DNA of 64,000 nucleotides from Rikenellaceae bacterium (lineage in GTDB: Bacteria; Bacteroidota; Bacteroidia; Bacteroidales; Rikenellaceae): the NCBI GenBank assembly GCA_015059925.1, contig SUZL01000011.1:1-64000 (forward strand), given 5' to 3'. Of this stretch, positions 40,014 through 49,759 are shown piece after piece. Every line of letters starts with the position of its first letter. Positions within the stretch are counted from its first letter, which is position 1. Under the pieces are notes generated by a model. It worked only from the letters and a program-made list of their open reading frames with translations, was not told where the DNA came from and made no database searches. Position numbers and translations under genes: made by a program.

Positions 40014-41486
40014 ATGTTAAAGCTGAACACCCGACATTCGACATTGATTGCTAATGTCTTAGCCGCAATCGTTCTCACGCTGATCGTCAATTTCTCGTAC
40101 ATTATTTCGATGATTGTCGATGAGCGCGAGCGCGATCGTGGCCGTGATCGTGAGACCTTTCGTCAAGAGCAAGAGGAGCGCGAACGTTACCGTCCCCGAT
40201 TTCTGGGCACACTACACATCTCGAAGGATGGCTACGGCTATCTCGTGGCCGAGGATGGATTGATTCTGCCTTCGGAGGAGGTGCAGCAGGAGATGTTGGA
40301 GCGCGAGCGTGAACGACGACGCGAAGACGGCGAGCAGATGGAGCCGCAGGCCGAAAACGAGGATCGCTGGCAGAGTTGGCGCACCGATAGTGTCTTTGTC
40401 AATCAGCAGACTATCTTTATCTTCAACCTTCAGGATGGCGACCAAATTCTCGGTCTACTGAACCGCCCGCGAGGTCAGGCCAACCCCTCGCTCGATCGTC
40501 CTTTGGAGCGAAATGGCGAGGAGATTGCCCCGGTGATCTACGACCGCCCGAATCGCAATGAGGAGTTTGTGGTGCAGTTGCTCTTCTACTTCTGCCTCTC
40601 GCTCATCGCGCTGACGATTATGACCTTCCGCTTCGATGCCAAGAACTTCACCGTAAGGCGATATACGTTGCGTTGTATTATTGCGTTGCTGGTAATATCG
40701 TTGTTCTACTTCTTCACTCCGGTGGTGGATTGGGGACGCCACTCGGCTGAGATTACGATGATTATGCGACTCGATCACGATCATTGGCTCGATTGGATGG
40801 TGGTGTATAAGTACCTTGTCGTAATCATCGTTACTCTGCTCTATGGCCGAATCTACGGTATGTTGTTGCACCAGCAACAGATATTGGTCGAGAACGAACA
40901 TCTGCGTACGGAGAATCTGCAGACACGCTACAATATGTTGCTCGGTCAGATCAGCCCCCACTTCTTCTTCAACTCCCTGAACTCGCTCTCGATGCTTGTG
41001 CGCGAGCAGGACGAGGATAAGGCGCTGGCCTACATCGACCAGCTCTCCTACACCTTCCGCTACATCATCCAGAATGGCCAGAATACCCTCTCCACGCTGG
41101 AGGAGGAGATTGAGTTTGCCCGCGCTTACGGTGAGCTGTTCAAGGTGCGCTATGCCGACAAACTCTTCTTCGACATCGAGATCAATCCCGAACTCAATGC
41201 GTGGACTCTGCCTGCGCTGACGCTCCAGCCGCTGATTGGCAACGCTGTGAAGCACAATACCATAACGCGCAAGCTGCCGCTCCACGTCTCAATCCGCACC
41301 GAGGGCACGATGCTCGTGGTGTCGAACCGCAAAGCCCCCAAGATCGAGACCGAGCCTTCGACGGGAATAGGCTTGGATAACCTGCGCAACCGCTGGATGC
41401 TCATCACGGGGCAGACGTTCGAGATTGTTGATACCGAGAAGGAGTTTACGATCCTCCTACCTTTGCAAAAACCCACAAATTCTTAA
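40014..41486 (+). CDS. LytS-type sensor histidine kinase
   Basis: 490 residues. Membrane helices at about 10-35, 187-206, 219-238 and 264-283 flank a periplasmic domain of about 150 residues that begins with a very charged run (residues 37-62, Arg/Glu/Asp-rich) and a second one at 95-106. The cytoplasmic part is His_kinase (PF06580) with the phospho-acceptor His316 in QISPHFFFNSLNSLSML, then the N box NAVKHN and a GIGLDNLRNR G box. It pairs with the LytTR regulator 17 bases downstream. The signal is unknown. Confidence 0.93.
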   Translation: MLKLNTRHSTLIANVLAAIVLTLIVNFSYIISMIVDERERDRGRDRETFRQEQEERERYRPRFLGTLHISKDGYGYLVAEDGLILPSEEVQQEMLERERERRREDGEQMEPQAENEDRWQSWRTDSVFVNQQTIFIFNLQDGDQILGLLNRPRGQANPSLDRPLERNGEEIAPVIYDRPNRNEEFVVQLLFYFCLSLIALTIMTFRFDAKNFTVRRYTLRCIIALLVISLFYFFTPVVDWGRHSAEITMIMRLDHDHWLDWMVVYKYLVVIIVTLLYGRIYGMLLHQQQILVENEHLRTENLQTRYNMLLGQISPHFFFNSLNSLSMLVREQDEDKALAYIDQLSYTFRYIIQNGQNTLSTLEEEIEFARAYGELFKVRYADKLFFDIEINPELNAWTLPALTLQPLIGNAVKHNTITRKLPLHVSIRTEGTMLVVSNRKAPKIETEPSTGIGLDNLRNRWMLITGQTFEIVDTEKEFTILLPLQKPTNS

Positions 41487-41503
41487 CCCAAACCGATCCT
41501 GCA

Positions 41504-42277
41504 ATGCAAAAAAATGTACTCATCATAGAGGACGAGACCGCCGCTGCGGTCAATCTCAAGGCTATCCTTCGCAAGGTGGCACCCACGTTCAATGTGCTCA
41601 CCGTGCTGGAGAGCATCGAGGAGAGTGTCGAGTACTTCGAGGACGAAACCTCGCCCCAGCCCGACCTTGTCTTTATGGACATCCATCTGGCCGATGGCGA
41701 GTCGTTCCGCATCTTCGATAAGATCGACATCACCGCCCCGATAATCTTCACTACGGCCTACGACGAGTATGCGCTCAGAGCCTTCAAGGTCAATAGCATC
41801 GACTACATCCTCAAGCCAATCAACGCCGAGGAGCTGGGCCGCGCCATCGAGAAGTTTGAGCGCCTCGGAAGTGGTGAGCGGAGCGAATACCGCAGTCGTG
41901 TCAATACGATGGTCGCCTCGACCAAGCGCGAGAACCAGCGCACATTCCTTATACATTATAAAGATAAGATCATCCCGCTCTCGATCGACGACATCGCCTT
42001 CTTCTACACCTCCAACGACCGCGTCTCGGCCTACACCTACGATGGCGGTTGCTACCAGATCGACCGCACGCTCGAGATGTTGCAGACGGCTCTGCCCGAG
42101 GAGGAGTTCTTCCGCGCCAACCGACAGTTCATCATCGCCCGTCGCGCTGTGAAGGATATTGCCGTATGGTTTGGTAGTCGCCTTTCGCTCAACCTGACCG
42201 TCGCGCTGCCCGAGAAGATCATTATCTCGAAGGCTCGTGTTCCGGAATTCAAGCAGTGGTTGATGGCGAAGGCATAG
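41504..42277 (+). CDS. LytTR-family response regulator
   Basis: 257 residues. The receiver domain (about 1-125) has acidic residues IIEDE, the phospho-acceptor Asp59 in LVFMDIHLADG, and Lys in YILKPI. The C-terminal 100 residues are a LytTR DNA-binding domain (IPLSIDDIAFFYTSNDRV, FRANRQFIIARRAV). It is the partner of the upstream kinase. Targets are unknown; the next gene downstream, for a TonB-dependent protein, is separated by a terminator and 640 bases. Confidence 0.94.
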   Translation: MQKNVLIIEDETAAAVNLKAILRKVAPTFNVLTVLESIEESVEYFEDETSPQPDLVFMDIHLADGESFRIFDKIDITAPIIFTTAYDEYALRAFKVNSIDYILKPINAEELGRAIEKFERLGSGERSEYRSRVNTMVASTKRENQRTFLIHYKDKIIPLSIDDIAFFYTSNDRVSAYTYDGGCYQIDRTLEMLQTALPEEEFFRANRQFIIARRAVKDIAVWFGSRLSLNLTVALPEKIIISKARVPEFKQWLMAKA

Positions 42278-42307
42278 CATAAGACCACTTGATATAGGTT
42301 TCAAGGA

Positions 42308-42347
42308 GTAAGGTTGTTCGGCATTGTTGCTGGACAACCTTTTTTTA
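42308..42347 (+). terminator. Terminator of the LytS/LytTR operon
   Basis: AAGGTTGT at 42310-42317 pairs with ACAACCTT at 42334-42341, followed by a run of seven T. Confidence 0.85.
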
Positions 42348-42658
42348 TCGAAAATGTCAGTTCACCCTGCGATTTGGGCGATTCACCCCTCAAAATAGGG
42401 CGATTGGCCCAATATTCAGCACCAAACGTCGAATTTGTTTCTACTTTTGTATAGAACTTGGGACAGAAGGTTTACCCAAAAGAGTTCGATAGAATACCTT
42501 GAAATACTGACCTCACAACACTAAAAAAAATAATAAAAGTTAAACATCAATATCCTGAAAGATGATAAGGGATGAGATTCTAAGATTTGAGACCTGTCTT
42601 ATGTAAATCTCATAAAAAATCCATTCAAGGGCAGTAATGGAAATTAGGTTGTTTTTCG

Positions 42659-42693
42659 GAGAAGAGTCGGCCTCGGGCCGGCTCTTCGTTTTG
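42659..42693 (+). terminator. GC-rich terminator in the gap before the TonB-dependent gene
   Basis: GAAGAGTCGGCC at 42661-42672 pairs with GGCCGGCTCTTC at 42676-42687 (one G-T wobble, 3-base loop), followed by GTTTTG. No annotated gene precedes it within 380 bases. Confidence 0.7.
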
Positions 42694-42819
42694 TGTCAGG
42701 AGCACATCGGAGGCCGAAACTGATGGCGATTGGCTCCCATTCGCTCGCTTGCGCGGTCGTTTCACCCCTGCGGTTTGGCGTTTCACCTTAGGTAGGGAGT
42801 GTTTCGACATAATTTTTCC

Positions 42820-42827
42820 TATATTTG
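42820..42827 (+). promoter_or_regulatory. -7 box for the TonB-dependent barrel gene
   Basis: TATATTTG fits TAnnTTTG, leaving a leader of about 90 bases to the ATG at 42922. Confidence 0.5.
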
Positions 42828-42921
42828 CAGTAGAAAAAGTCGGGTCTAAAGCCCGATTTGCTTTTGAAACGATTTGGATAAGTAAGAGAATAATATAGTA
42901 AGAATTAAAATTGAGAGAAAG

Positions 42922-45861
42922 ATGAAGAAGTTTTTAAGTACAATCCTTTTCCTCTGTTTGGCCGTCGGAGCTTACGCCCAGAGTGGTCGAATCACGATGA
43001 CGGTCATCGATGCAGCATCGAAGAGTGGTGTTGTCGGAGCGGTTGTTGAGATCTACGATGTCAAGAAGCCCGACGACAAGAAGTATTTTACTACGGGCGA
43101 GGATGGTAAGATCACAATCCCTTCGCGCGCCTATGGCGACTACGAGATTGTTATCACATACATCGGTTACGAGGATAAGAAGGTCGCTGTGAAGATCGAC
43201 TCGGAGACCGAGGCTTTGGGTAACGTCGAGCTGGCGGAGTCAACCACCCGCATCGAGACCGTGACCAAGACCGTGCAGGCTATCCGTGCATCGCAGTCGG
43301 GCGATACCATTACATATAATGCCGACGCCTTCAAGGTTGCGTCGGATGCCGATGTGGAGGGCCTTCTGAAGAAGATGCCGGGTATTCAGGTGTCGGACGG
43401 TCAGGTAACGGCTCAGGGTGAGGCTATCCAGAAGATCTTTGTCGATGGCAAGGAGTTCTTTGGTGACGATGTTTCTACGGCCATCAGCACCCTGCCCGCG
43501 CAGGCGATCGAGTCTATCGAGGTCTTCAATAAGCTCAGCGATCAGGCCGAGTTCTCGGGCCGCGACGATGGCGACAGCTACAAGGCGCTGAATCTGATCA
43601 CCCGCTCAGGTATGCGTCAGGGCGTATTCGGTAAGGTCTATGCCGGCTACGGCTACCAGCCTGAGACCGACCGCGTGACGGATCACAATAAGTATATGGT
43701 AGGCGGTAACGTCAATATCTTCAACGGCGAGAGCCGCACAACGGTAACGGGCCTTTTGAACAATATCAACCAGCAGAACTTCTCGTTCCAGGATATTCTG
43801 GGCGTAGCAGGTGGCGGTATGGGTGGCCGCGGTGGCGGTATGGGCGGTGGCTTTATGCGTGGCCGTCAGGGCGGTATTGCCAACGTAGCATCATTGGGTC
43901 TAAACTACTCTAACAACTGGAAGGACAACAAGATCAAGTTGCAGGCGAGCTACTTCTACAACCGCACCCGCTCGAAGAACCTCAATGAGCAGACCACTTG
44001 GTATGAGGCTCCCCTCGAGAATATGGGTACGCGCGAGCAGTCAGCATTCTCTGACAACAAGAACTATAACCACCGTTTCAACGCTCGTTTCGATTGGCGT
44101 TTGGCTGACAATCAGTCGATTATGACTCGTACCAACTTCAGCTTTCAGGGCTACACTCCCTTTAGCGAGACCGATGGTTATCAGGATGGACTGGATTTCT
44201 ACAACATCATTATGAGCGGTAGCGAGGGTAAGAACAAGGGTTACAACTTCTCGCAGTCGCTGCAGTATAACCTGCGCCTTAACGACAAGGGTCGTATGCT
44301 CTCTGTGAACGGTGATTTCAGCTACCGCGACAACGATAACGACTCGCGCAGCTTCTCTACCGAGCGCACGATCGACAATGGCGACGGAACTTACGATCCC
44401 TACCTGCGTTATTTGTCAAACCTCTCAGGTTCAAAGAATATGGGCATCGAGGCCGAGGTTGAGTTCACCGAGCCTATCTCAAAGTCGTCGCAGATCTCTT
44501 TGGAGTACGAGTTCGAGGTAACCAATCAGGATAGCGACCGCGATACCTACAACTTTGGTAACGACTCATCTTATACCAATGGTGTTCTCGATCCGCAGCT
44601 CTCGAATGTATATACGAGCGACTATATGACACACACGGTTGGTCCGGGCTTCAACTGGAGCAAGAACCGTAACAACATCGTTCTGGAGCTTAACTACCAG
44701 TACTCGGAGCTCGACGGTTACATCCGCTCATCGAAGGAGCAGGCTGTGAAGCGTTCTTATAACGACTTTACCTACTTCCTGCGCGGTATGTTCTACCTGA
44801 ATCAGCAGCACTCGATCAACTTTATGGCTAATGCCAACACCAACAACCCCGGCATTCAGCAGCTTAATACGATCCTCGACATCTCGGATATGCAGTATAT
44901 GTCGCGTGGTAACGAGAACCTCGATCCCGCATACTCGCATATGGTTATGTTGAACTACAACTACACCAACATCGAGAAGGGCCGCACGCTGATGTTGATG
45001 GGTATGTTCAATACCTCGAACAACTACATCGGTCAGAGCGTCTATACGGGTGCAAACGTACCGCAGGATGTTGTTGATGAGGCTGGCGCACGTCCCACGC
45101 AGTTCTCTACATACGAGAACGTAGGTGGCCAGATGATGGCAATGGGTATGATTCACTACGGATTCCCCATTAACTTCATCAAGTCGAACGTAAACCTTAT
45201 GTTCGGTGTGAACTACTCGGAGACCCCCTCACTCGTGAATGGCCTTAAGAACATCGCCAGCAATATGGGATACAACGGAGGTGTTACCATCGGTAGTAAC
45301 ATCTCGGAGAATGTCGATTTCACCCTCTCTTGGAACGGAGGCTACAACTTGGCCGACAACTCTTTGGCTGGTCGTGGCAACGGCAAGAACGAGTACTTCA
45401 ACCACTCGGCATCGGGTAACTTGAAGGCCGTATTCTGGAAGGGCTTCACCTTCACCGCATCGGCAAGCTACGTTCAGAACATCGGTTACACCAACGACTA
45501 TAATGAGGATTTCACCCTCGTGAATGCTTACATCGGTAAGAAACTATTCAAGAACCAGCTCGGCGAGCTGTTAGTGGGTGTGAACGACATCTTGGGCCAG
45601 AACAAAGCCTTCTCTCGCTCGACAGGCTCTGGCTTTACGCAGAATACTTGGAATAGCGTGATCGGCCGTTACTTCACGGTTCAGTTCACCTACAACATCC
45701 GCGCCTTCGGTAAGAAGGGCTCGCAGAATATCAACGACTACCAGATGGGTGGCGAGCGTCGCGGCTTCGGTGGTCCCGGCGGTATGGGAGGTTCTGGTGG
45801 ACGTCCCGCAGGCGGTCCCCCGATGGGCGGTCCCGGCGGATTTGGCGGTGGCAGACGATAA
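42922..45861 (+). CDS. TonB-dependent outer-membrane beta-barrel protein with Gly-rich tail
   Basis: 979 residues with a signal peptide ending at AYAQS. A carboxypeptidase-regulatory-like beta-sandwich (about 22-110) and a plug domain (FVDGKEFFGDD, TLPAQAIESIEVF) precede a large outer-membrane barrel of the OMP_b-brl type. It lacks a SusD partner, so it differs from the SusC type next door. A Gly/Met-rich insert lies at about 290-320 (GGGMGGRGGGMGGGFMRG) and a Gly/Pro/Arg-rich tail at the C terminus (GGPGGMGGSGG repeats), past the usual barrel end, so the tail may be periplasmic or exposed. Substrate is unknown; such receptors often handle metal complexes or peptides. Confidence 0.85.
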   Translation: MKKFLSTILFLCLAVGAYAQSGRITMTVIDAASKSGVVGAVVEIYDVKKPDDKKYFTTGEDGKITIPSRAYGDYEIVITYIGYEDKKVAVKIDSETEALGNVELAESTTRIETVTKTVQAIRASQSGDTITYNADAFKVASDADVEGLLKKMPGIQVSDGQVTAQGEAIQKIFVDGKEFFGDDVSTAISTLPAQAIESIEVFNKLSDQAEFSGRDDGDSYKALNLITRSGMRQGVFGKVYAGYGYQPETDRVTDHNKYMVGGNVNIFNGESRTTVTGLLNNINQQNFSFQDILGVAGGGMGGRGGGMGGGFMRGRQGGIANVASLGLNYSNNWKDNKIKLQASYFYNRTRSKNLNEQTTWYEAPLENMGTREQSAFSDNKNYNHRFNARFDWRLADNQSIMTRTNFSFQGYTPFSETDGYQDGLDFYNIIMSGSEGKNKGYNFSQSLQYNLRLNDKGRMLSVNGDFSYRDNDNDSRSFSTERTIDNGDGTYDPYLRYLSNLSGSKNMGIEAEVEFTEPISKSSQISLEYEFEVTNQDSDRDTYNFGNDSSYTNGVLDPQLSNVYTSDYMTHTVGPGFNWSKNRNNIVLELNYQYSELDGYIRSSKEQAVKRSYNDFTYFLRGMFYLNQQHSINFMANANTNNPGIQQLNTILDISDMQYMSRGNENLDPAYSHMVMLNYNYTNIEKGRTLMLMGMFNTSNNYIGQSVYTGANVPQDVVDEAGARPTQFSTYENVGGQMMAMGMIHYGFPINFIKSNVNLMFGVNYSETPSLVNGLKNIASNMGYNGGVTIGSNISENVDFTLSWNGGYNLADNSLAGRGNGKNEYFNHSASGNLKAVFWKGFTFTASASYVQNIGYTNDYNEDFTLVNAYIGKKLFKNQLGELLVGVNDILGQNKAFSRSTGSGFTQNTWNSVIGRYFTVQFTYNIRAFGKKGSQNINDYQMGGERRGFGGPGGMGGSGGRPAGGPPMGGPGGFGGGRR

Positions 45862-45897
45862 TTTCATCGTTTAATGTTTATAATAGGTTAAGTAGGG

Positions 45898-45936
45898 AGA
45901 GCGGTCTGACAGTAGGGTGTCAGACCGCTTTTTTTA
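45898..45936 (+). terminator. Terminator after the TonB-dependent barrel gene
   Basis: AGCGGTCTGAC at 45900-45910 pairs perfectly with GTCAGACCGCT at 45919-45929, followed by seven T. Confidence 0.88.
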
Positions 45937-46374
45937 ATTTTTTATAAATACGTTTTTCCACTCTCCCCACCACTCCCTCACTCCCATCCGCCTCGCGCGA
46001 GGGCCGAACATACGGCCCATTTGTGCTATCGACCAATCTAGAGGCGAAAGAAGGCCCTGATTTGAGGAAAAATCTCTATTTTCGACGAAAACGGGCCGCG
46101 CCGTACGACAAAAGGAGATACCTTTTATATATTTTATATATTATATTATTGTTAATTTTTCGGCTATTTCGATTCTGATTGTTTTTTAATATTTTTTAAT
46201 ATCACAATTTGTAAAGAAATTTTTGAACGCTAAAATTATTGACGAAAATCATTTTTTCGTGAAAAATATTTGCTTGTATATTTTTTTATTTGTAGATTTG
46301 TAAATGAATTAGAGGCAAAGACAACAACAATTTACCTAATTAATACTTTTTACTAACCTTTAAACATTATCACT
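45937..46374. other. AT-rich leader region of the susC operon
   Basis: About 440 bases with no gene. Long A/T tracts (46120-46290) precede the susC promoter; such tracts upstream of highly expressed genes may act as an UP-like element. The transcript leader is about 65 bases. Confidence 0.5.
46269..46300 (+). promoter_or_regulatory. susC promoter
   Basis: TTTG at 46269-46272 (-33) and TAGATTTG at 46293-46300 (-7), 20 bases apart, match the Bacteroidetes sigma-ABfr promoter closely. This is the only promoter identified for the susC/susD inversion locus. Confidence 0.7.
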
Positions 46375-49300
46375 ATGAGGAGATTTACACAACTCATTAT
46401 GATGGCTATCGCATTATGCATTAGTACGATGGCCTATGCGCAGGGAGGTAGAGTGACAGTTACCGGTACGGTTACTGACGCTTCAAATCTTCCTATCCCC
46501 GGTGTTACTGTTACCGTTGATGGTACAGACCAGGGAACTACTACCGACGTAGATGGTAAGTATTCGATCGAGGTTACCTCTTCGAATGTTCTTACTTTCT
46601 CGTTCATCGGCTACGCATCTCAGTCAGTGGCTGTAGGTGCTCGTACAACTATCGACGTTCAGCTTGCTGAGGACACTCAGGCATTGGACGAGGTTGTAGT
46701 CGTTGGTTACGGTACGCAGGCTAAGAAGGATATTACTGGTTCAGTAGCAGTCGTATCTCGCGACGCTATCGCTGAGCAGCCCGTATCTTCTTTCGCTGAG
46801 GCATTGCAGGGTCGTGCAGCTGGTGTAACCATCACCAACGCCGGAGGTCCCGCTGGTGACTCTCAGATTCGTATCCGTGGTGTGGGCTCTGTAAACGGTT
46901 CTGATCCCTTGATCATCGTTGACGGTGTTCAGGGTGTGAACATTTCATCAGTTAACCCCAACGATATCGAGTCAATGCAGGTGTTGAAGGATGCTGCTGC
47001 AACCGCTATCTACGGTGCTCGTGCTGCTAACGGTGTCATCATCGTTACTACCAAGCAGGGTAACAAGGAGGGTAAGGTTCGCGTATCTTACAACGGTTAT
47101 ATCTCTCTTGGAGAGATGGCCAACGACGGCTACAACACTCTGGGTGCTTGGGATTATATGAAGGCTGAGGAGTTCTCACAGTGGAACCAGGTTAACTACC
47201 GCGGTGTTGACATCAACTCTGTAGGTCACGACCAGTTCGGTTCTATCAAGAACGGTGAGCTGAAGATGCCTTACACCATCGTTCCTTCTGGTCTCTCTAA
47301 GGAGGAGGCTATGGCACGTTGGGGCTCTTACGAGGGTATGGTTGCTGACTACGATGGCAACGGTTCTAAGTCTTGGGCTCTGTCTGCATACTACTACATC
47401 AAGGAGATCCTTGGTGGTACCGAGGAGGAGGCACGTGCCGGTACTCAGTGGTTCGATATGGTAACTCAGACCGCTGTTTCACACAACCACGAGCTCTCAA
47501 TCAACGGTGGTGGTCAGAACGGTATGTACTCAATCTCATTCGGTTATCTGGATCGTGAGGGTACTATCAAGGAGTCTGCTTTCGAGCGTTACAGCGTTCG
47601 TGCTAACTCTACTTTCAACGCTGGTAAGCACGTTACCTTCGGTTTGAATATGAACACCTCTGTTCAGAAGCGTGTAGGTGAGATGGGTGGTCAGGGTGAT
47701 GACTCTACCTTCGCTCGTACTTACACTATGAATATGTGGGTTCCCGCTTACAACGTAGGTGGTGAGAAGGCAGGTTCTCGTGGTAATGGTGGTCGTGCAC
47801 AGTCAGCATTGGCATCTATCGAGAACGCTCGTGGCGACTGGAGCCGTAACTTCCGTATGCAGGCATCTGCATTTATGGAGATTAAGGATCCTTGGATCAA
47901 GGGCTTGTCACTCAAGACCCAGTTCTCTACCTCTTTGAACGGTGCTTGGAGCATCGGCTTCGGTGAGAAGACTATCGCTTGGAACAAGGAGGGTACCTCT
48001 TACAACTCATTCTCTGAGTCAGGTTCTTGGTCATTCAACTGGCAGTGGACTAACACCGCTACTTACAAGCACACCTTCGCTGATGATCACGATATGACCA
48101 TTATGATTGGTACTGAGGCTTTGAAGAACGGTATCGGCCGTAACATCTCTGCTTCACGTAACAACTACATCTTCCCGAACGATCCTAACACTTGGGTAAT
48201 CGACAATGGTGACTCTGCAACTGTAGGTAACAGTGGTGGTCAGGGTGGTATCAACACTATGTTCGGTTTGTTCGCTCGTGGTGACTACTCTTACAAGGGC
48301 AAGTATCTGGTAACTGCAACGTTCCGTCGTGATGCTTCTTCTCGTTTCGCAGCGAAGCACCGCTGGGGTAACTTCCCCTCAGTATCACTCGGTTGGCGTA
48401 TCTCTGACGAGTCATTCTTGGCTAAGGCTCACGACAACTGGTTGGATGACTTGAAGATCCGTGCTGGTTATGGTACCACTGGTAACTCTAACATTGGTAA
48501 CTACAACTTCGCAACTCAGTACTCTAACGCTACTCAGTACCTCTATGGTATCGCTGGTGGCAACTCAGGTGCTAACGTAGGTTTCGCTACTTCTTACATT
48601 GGTGATACCGAGGCACGTTGGGAGACCGTTGAGATGTTCAACGTAGGTGCTGACTTGACTGCATTCCGCAACCGCTTGACCGCAGGTGTTGACTTCTACG
48701 TTAAGAAGACTTCTGATATGTTGGTTCCCGCATCTTGGACTATCCTCGCAGGTACCGCTTCTAAGCCCAACGTAAATATGGGTGATATGAAGAACACCGG
48801 TGTTGACTTCCAGATTGGCTGGCGCGATAAGATTGGTCAGTTCTCATACAACATCTCTGCTAACGCTTCTTGGTACAAGAATGAGGTAGTTCGTTTGGGT
48901 GCTTCTGACCTCTACACCTCTACTCGTATCAACCAGATGGCAATCACCACTGAGGGCCAGCCTATCGGTATGTTCTACGGTTACGTACTGGATGGTATCT
49001 ACACCAGCGTAAACGACGTAATCAACTACGGTAAGGTTCCTTATGGTGTATCTGATCAGGTTAATCCTAAGACTGGTAACCTTATCTGGCACGAGGACGC
49101 TGCTAACCAGGTAGGTCACTATCGTTTCAAGGATCTCAACAACGACGGTAAGATTACTGACGCTGACCGTGAGATGATCGGTAATCCTCACCCCGACGTA
49201 ACTGGTGGTGTTAACATCGGTTTGGGTTGGAAGAACTGGGATTTGAGCACTTACTTGTACTACACAATCGGCAACGATCTGTATGCTCACTATCAGCTCT

Positions 49301-49695
49301 ATACCAACTGGGGTCAGTTGGCAAACGTTTACACCTACGAGCGTCTGGAGAATGCTTGGCACCCCGAGCAGAATCCTAACGGTACTCTGCCTATGTTCGT
49401 TCGTGGTGATACTCACGCTGAGACCAACGTATCACACACTGGTTACATCCAGGACGGTTCATACCTGCGTATGCAGACTTTGACCTTGGGTTACACCCTT
49501 CCTAAGAAGTGGTTGAACAAGATCGGTATGTCTCGTATCCGCTTCTATGCACAGATGTCTAACGTATTTACCATCACCGGCTACGAGGGTCTTGATCCCG
49601 AGGTTTATCAGGGTTCTGACCGCTCACGTGGTATCGACTACGGTTCATACGGTATGCCTCGCCAGTACTTGTTCGGTGTTAACATTGACTTCTAA
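46375..49695 (+). CDS. susC: SusC/RagA-family TonB-linked outer-membrane transporter
   Basis: 1106 residues, full length. In order: signal peptide (to AYAQGG), carboxypeptidase D regulatory-like domain (about 28-110, TGTVTDASNLPIPGVTVTVDG), plug (about 115-235, DEVVVVGYGTQAKKDITGSV, VLKDAAATAIYGARAANG), and a barrel of 22 expected strands ending in FGVNIDF with the terminal Phe. It imports a SusD-captured ligand using TonB energy. Codon use is strongly skewed to GGT, GCT, CGT and AAC, unlike neighbours, as expected for very high expression. At codon 243 the dyad site ATCTCTC-TTG-GAGAGAT (47101-47117) marks where homology with an inverted silent copy begins, so the barrel may be exchangeable. 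Confidence 0.95.
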   Translation: MRRFTQLIMMAIALCISTMAYAQGGRVTVTGTVTDASNLPIPGVTVTVDGTDQGTTTDVDGKYSIEVTSSNVLTFSFIGYASQSVAVGARTTIDVQLAEDTQALDEVVVVGYGTQAKKDITGSVAVVSRDAIAEQPVSSFAEALQGRAAGVTITNAGGPAGDSQIRIRGVGSVNGSDPLIIVDGVQGVNISSVNPNDIESMQVLKDAAATAIYGARAANGVIIVTTKQGNKEGKVRVSYNGYISLGEMANDGYNTLGAWDYMKAEEFSQWNQVNYRGVDINSVGHDQFGSIKNGELKMPYTIVPSGLSKEEAMARWGSYEGMVADYDGNGSKSWALSAYYYIKEILGGTEEEARAGTQWFDMVTQTAVSHNHELSINGGGQNGMYSISFGYLDREGTIKESAFERYSVRANSTFNAGKHVTFGLNMNTSVQKRVGEMGGQGDDSTFARTYTMNMWVPAYNVGGEKAGSRGNGGRAQSALASIENARGDWSRNFRMQASAFMEIKDPWIKGLSLKTQFSTSLNGAWSIGFGEKTIAWNKEGTSYNSFSESGSWSFNWQWTNTATYKHTFADDHDMTIMIGTEALKNGIGRNISASRNNYIFPNDPNTWVIDNGDSATVGNSGGQGGINTMFGLFARGDYSYKGKYLVTATFRRDASSRFAAKHRWGNFPSVSLGWRISDESFLAKAHDNWLDDLKIRAGYGTTGNSNIGNYNFATQYSNATQYLYGIAGGNSGANVGFATSYIGDTEARWETVEMFNVGADLTAFRNRLTAGVDFYVKKTSDMLVPASWTILAGTASKPNVNMGDMKNTGVDFQIGWRDKIGQFSYNISANASWYKNEVVRLGASDLYTSTRINQMAITTEGQPIGMFYGYVLDGIYTSVNDVINYGKVPYGVSDQVNPKTGNLIWHEDAANQVGHYRFKDLNNDGKITDADREMIGNPHPDVTGGVNIGLGWKNWDLSTYLYYTIGNDLYAHYQLYTNWGQLANVYTYERLENAWHPEQNPNGTLPMFVRGDTHAETNVSHTGYIQDGSYLRMQTLTLGYTLPKKWLNKIGMSRIRFYAQMSNVFTITGYEGLDPEVYQGSDRSRGIDYGSYGMPRQYLFGVNIDF
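47101..47117 (+). promoter_or_regulatory. Dyad recombination-site candidate in susC
   Basis: ATCTCTC and GAGAGAT are perfect 7-bp inverted arms about a TTG centre. Sequence downstream of this point is homologous to the inverted copy, and sequence upstream is not. The other copy, TCTCTC-TTG-GAGAGAT, lies inverted at 56305-56320. Together they fit a crossover site for a site-specific invertase. Confidence 0.6.
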
Positions 49696-49759
49696 TCGAT
49701 TGGAATCAACTAAACACTTAACGGTATAAGAGTTATAAATTATAAAAATGATTATTAAT

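Larger units (their letters stand above)
42348..42921. other. Intergenic region with an isolated terminator; possible small RNA
   Basis: No coding gene is supported. A -7-like TACTTTTG lies near 42442, and a strong GC-rich hairpin with T-rich tail ends at about 42692, with no gene between. This may be a short non-coding transcript of about 240 bases. The distal part holds the promoter of the next gene (42820). Confidence 0.4.
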
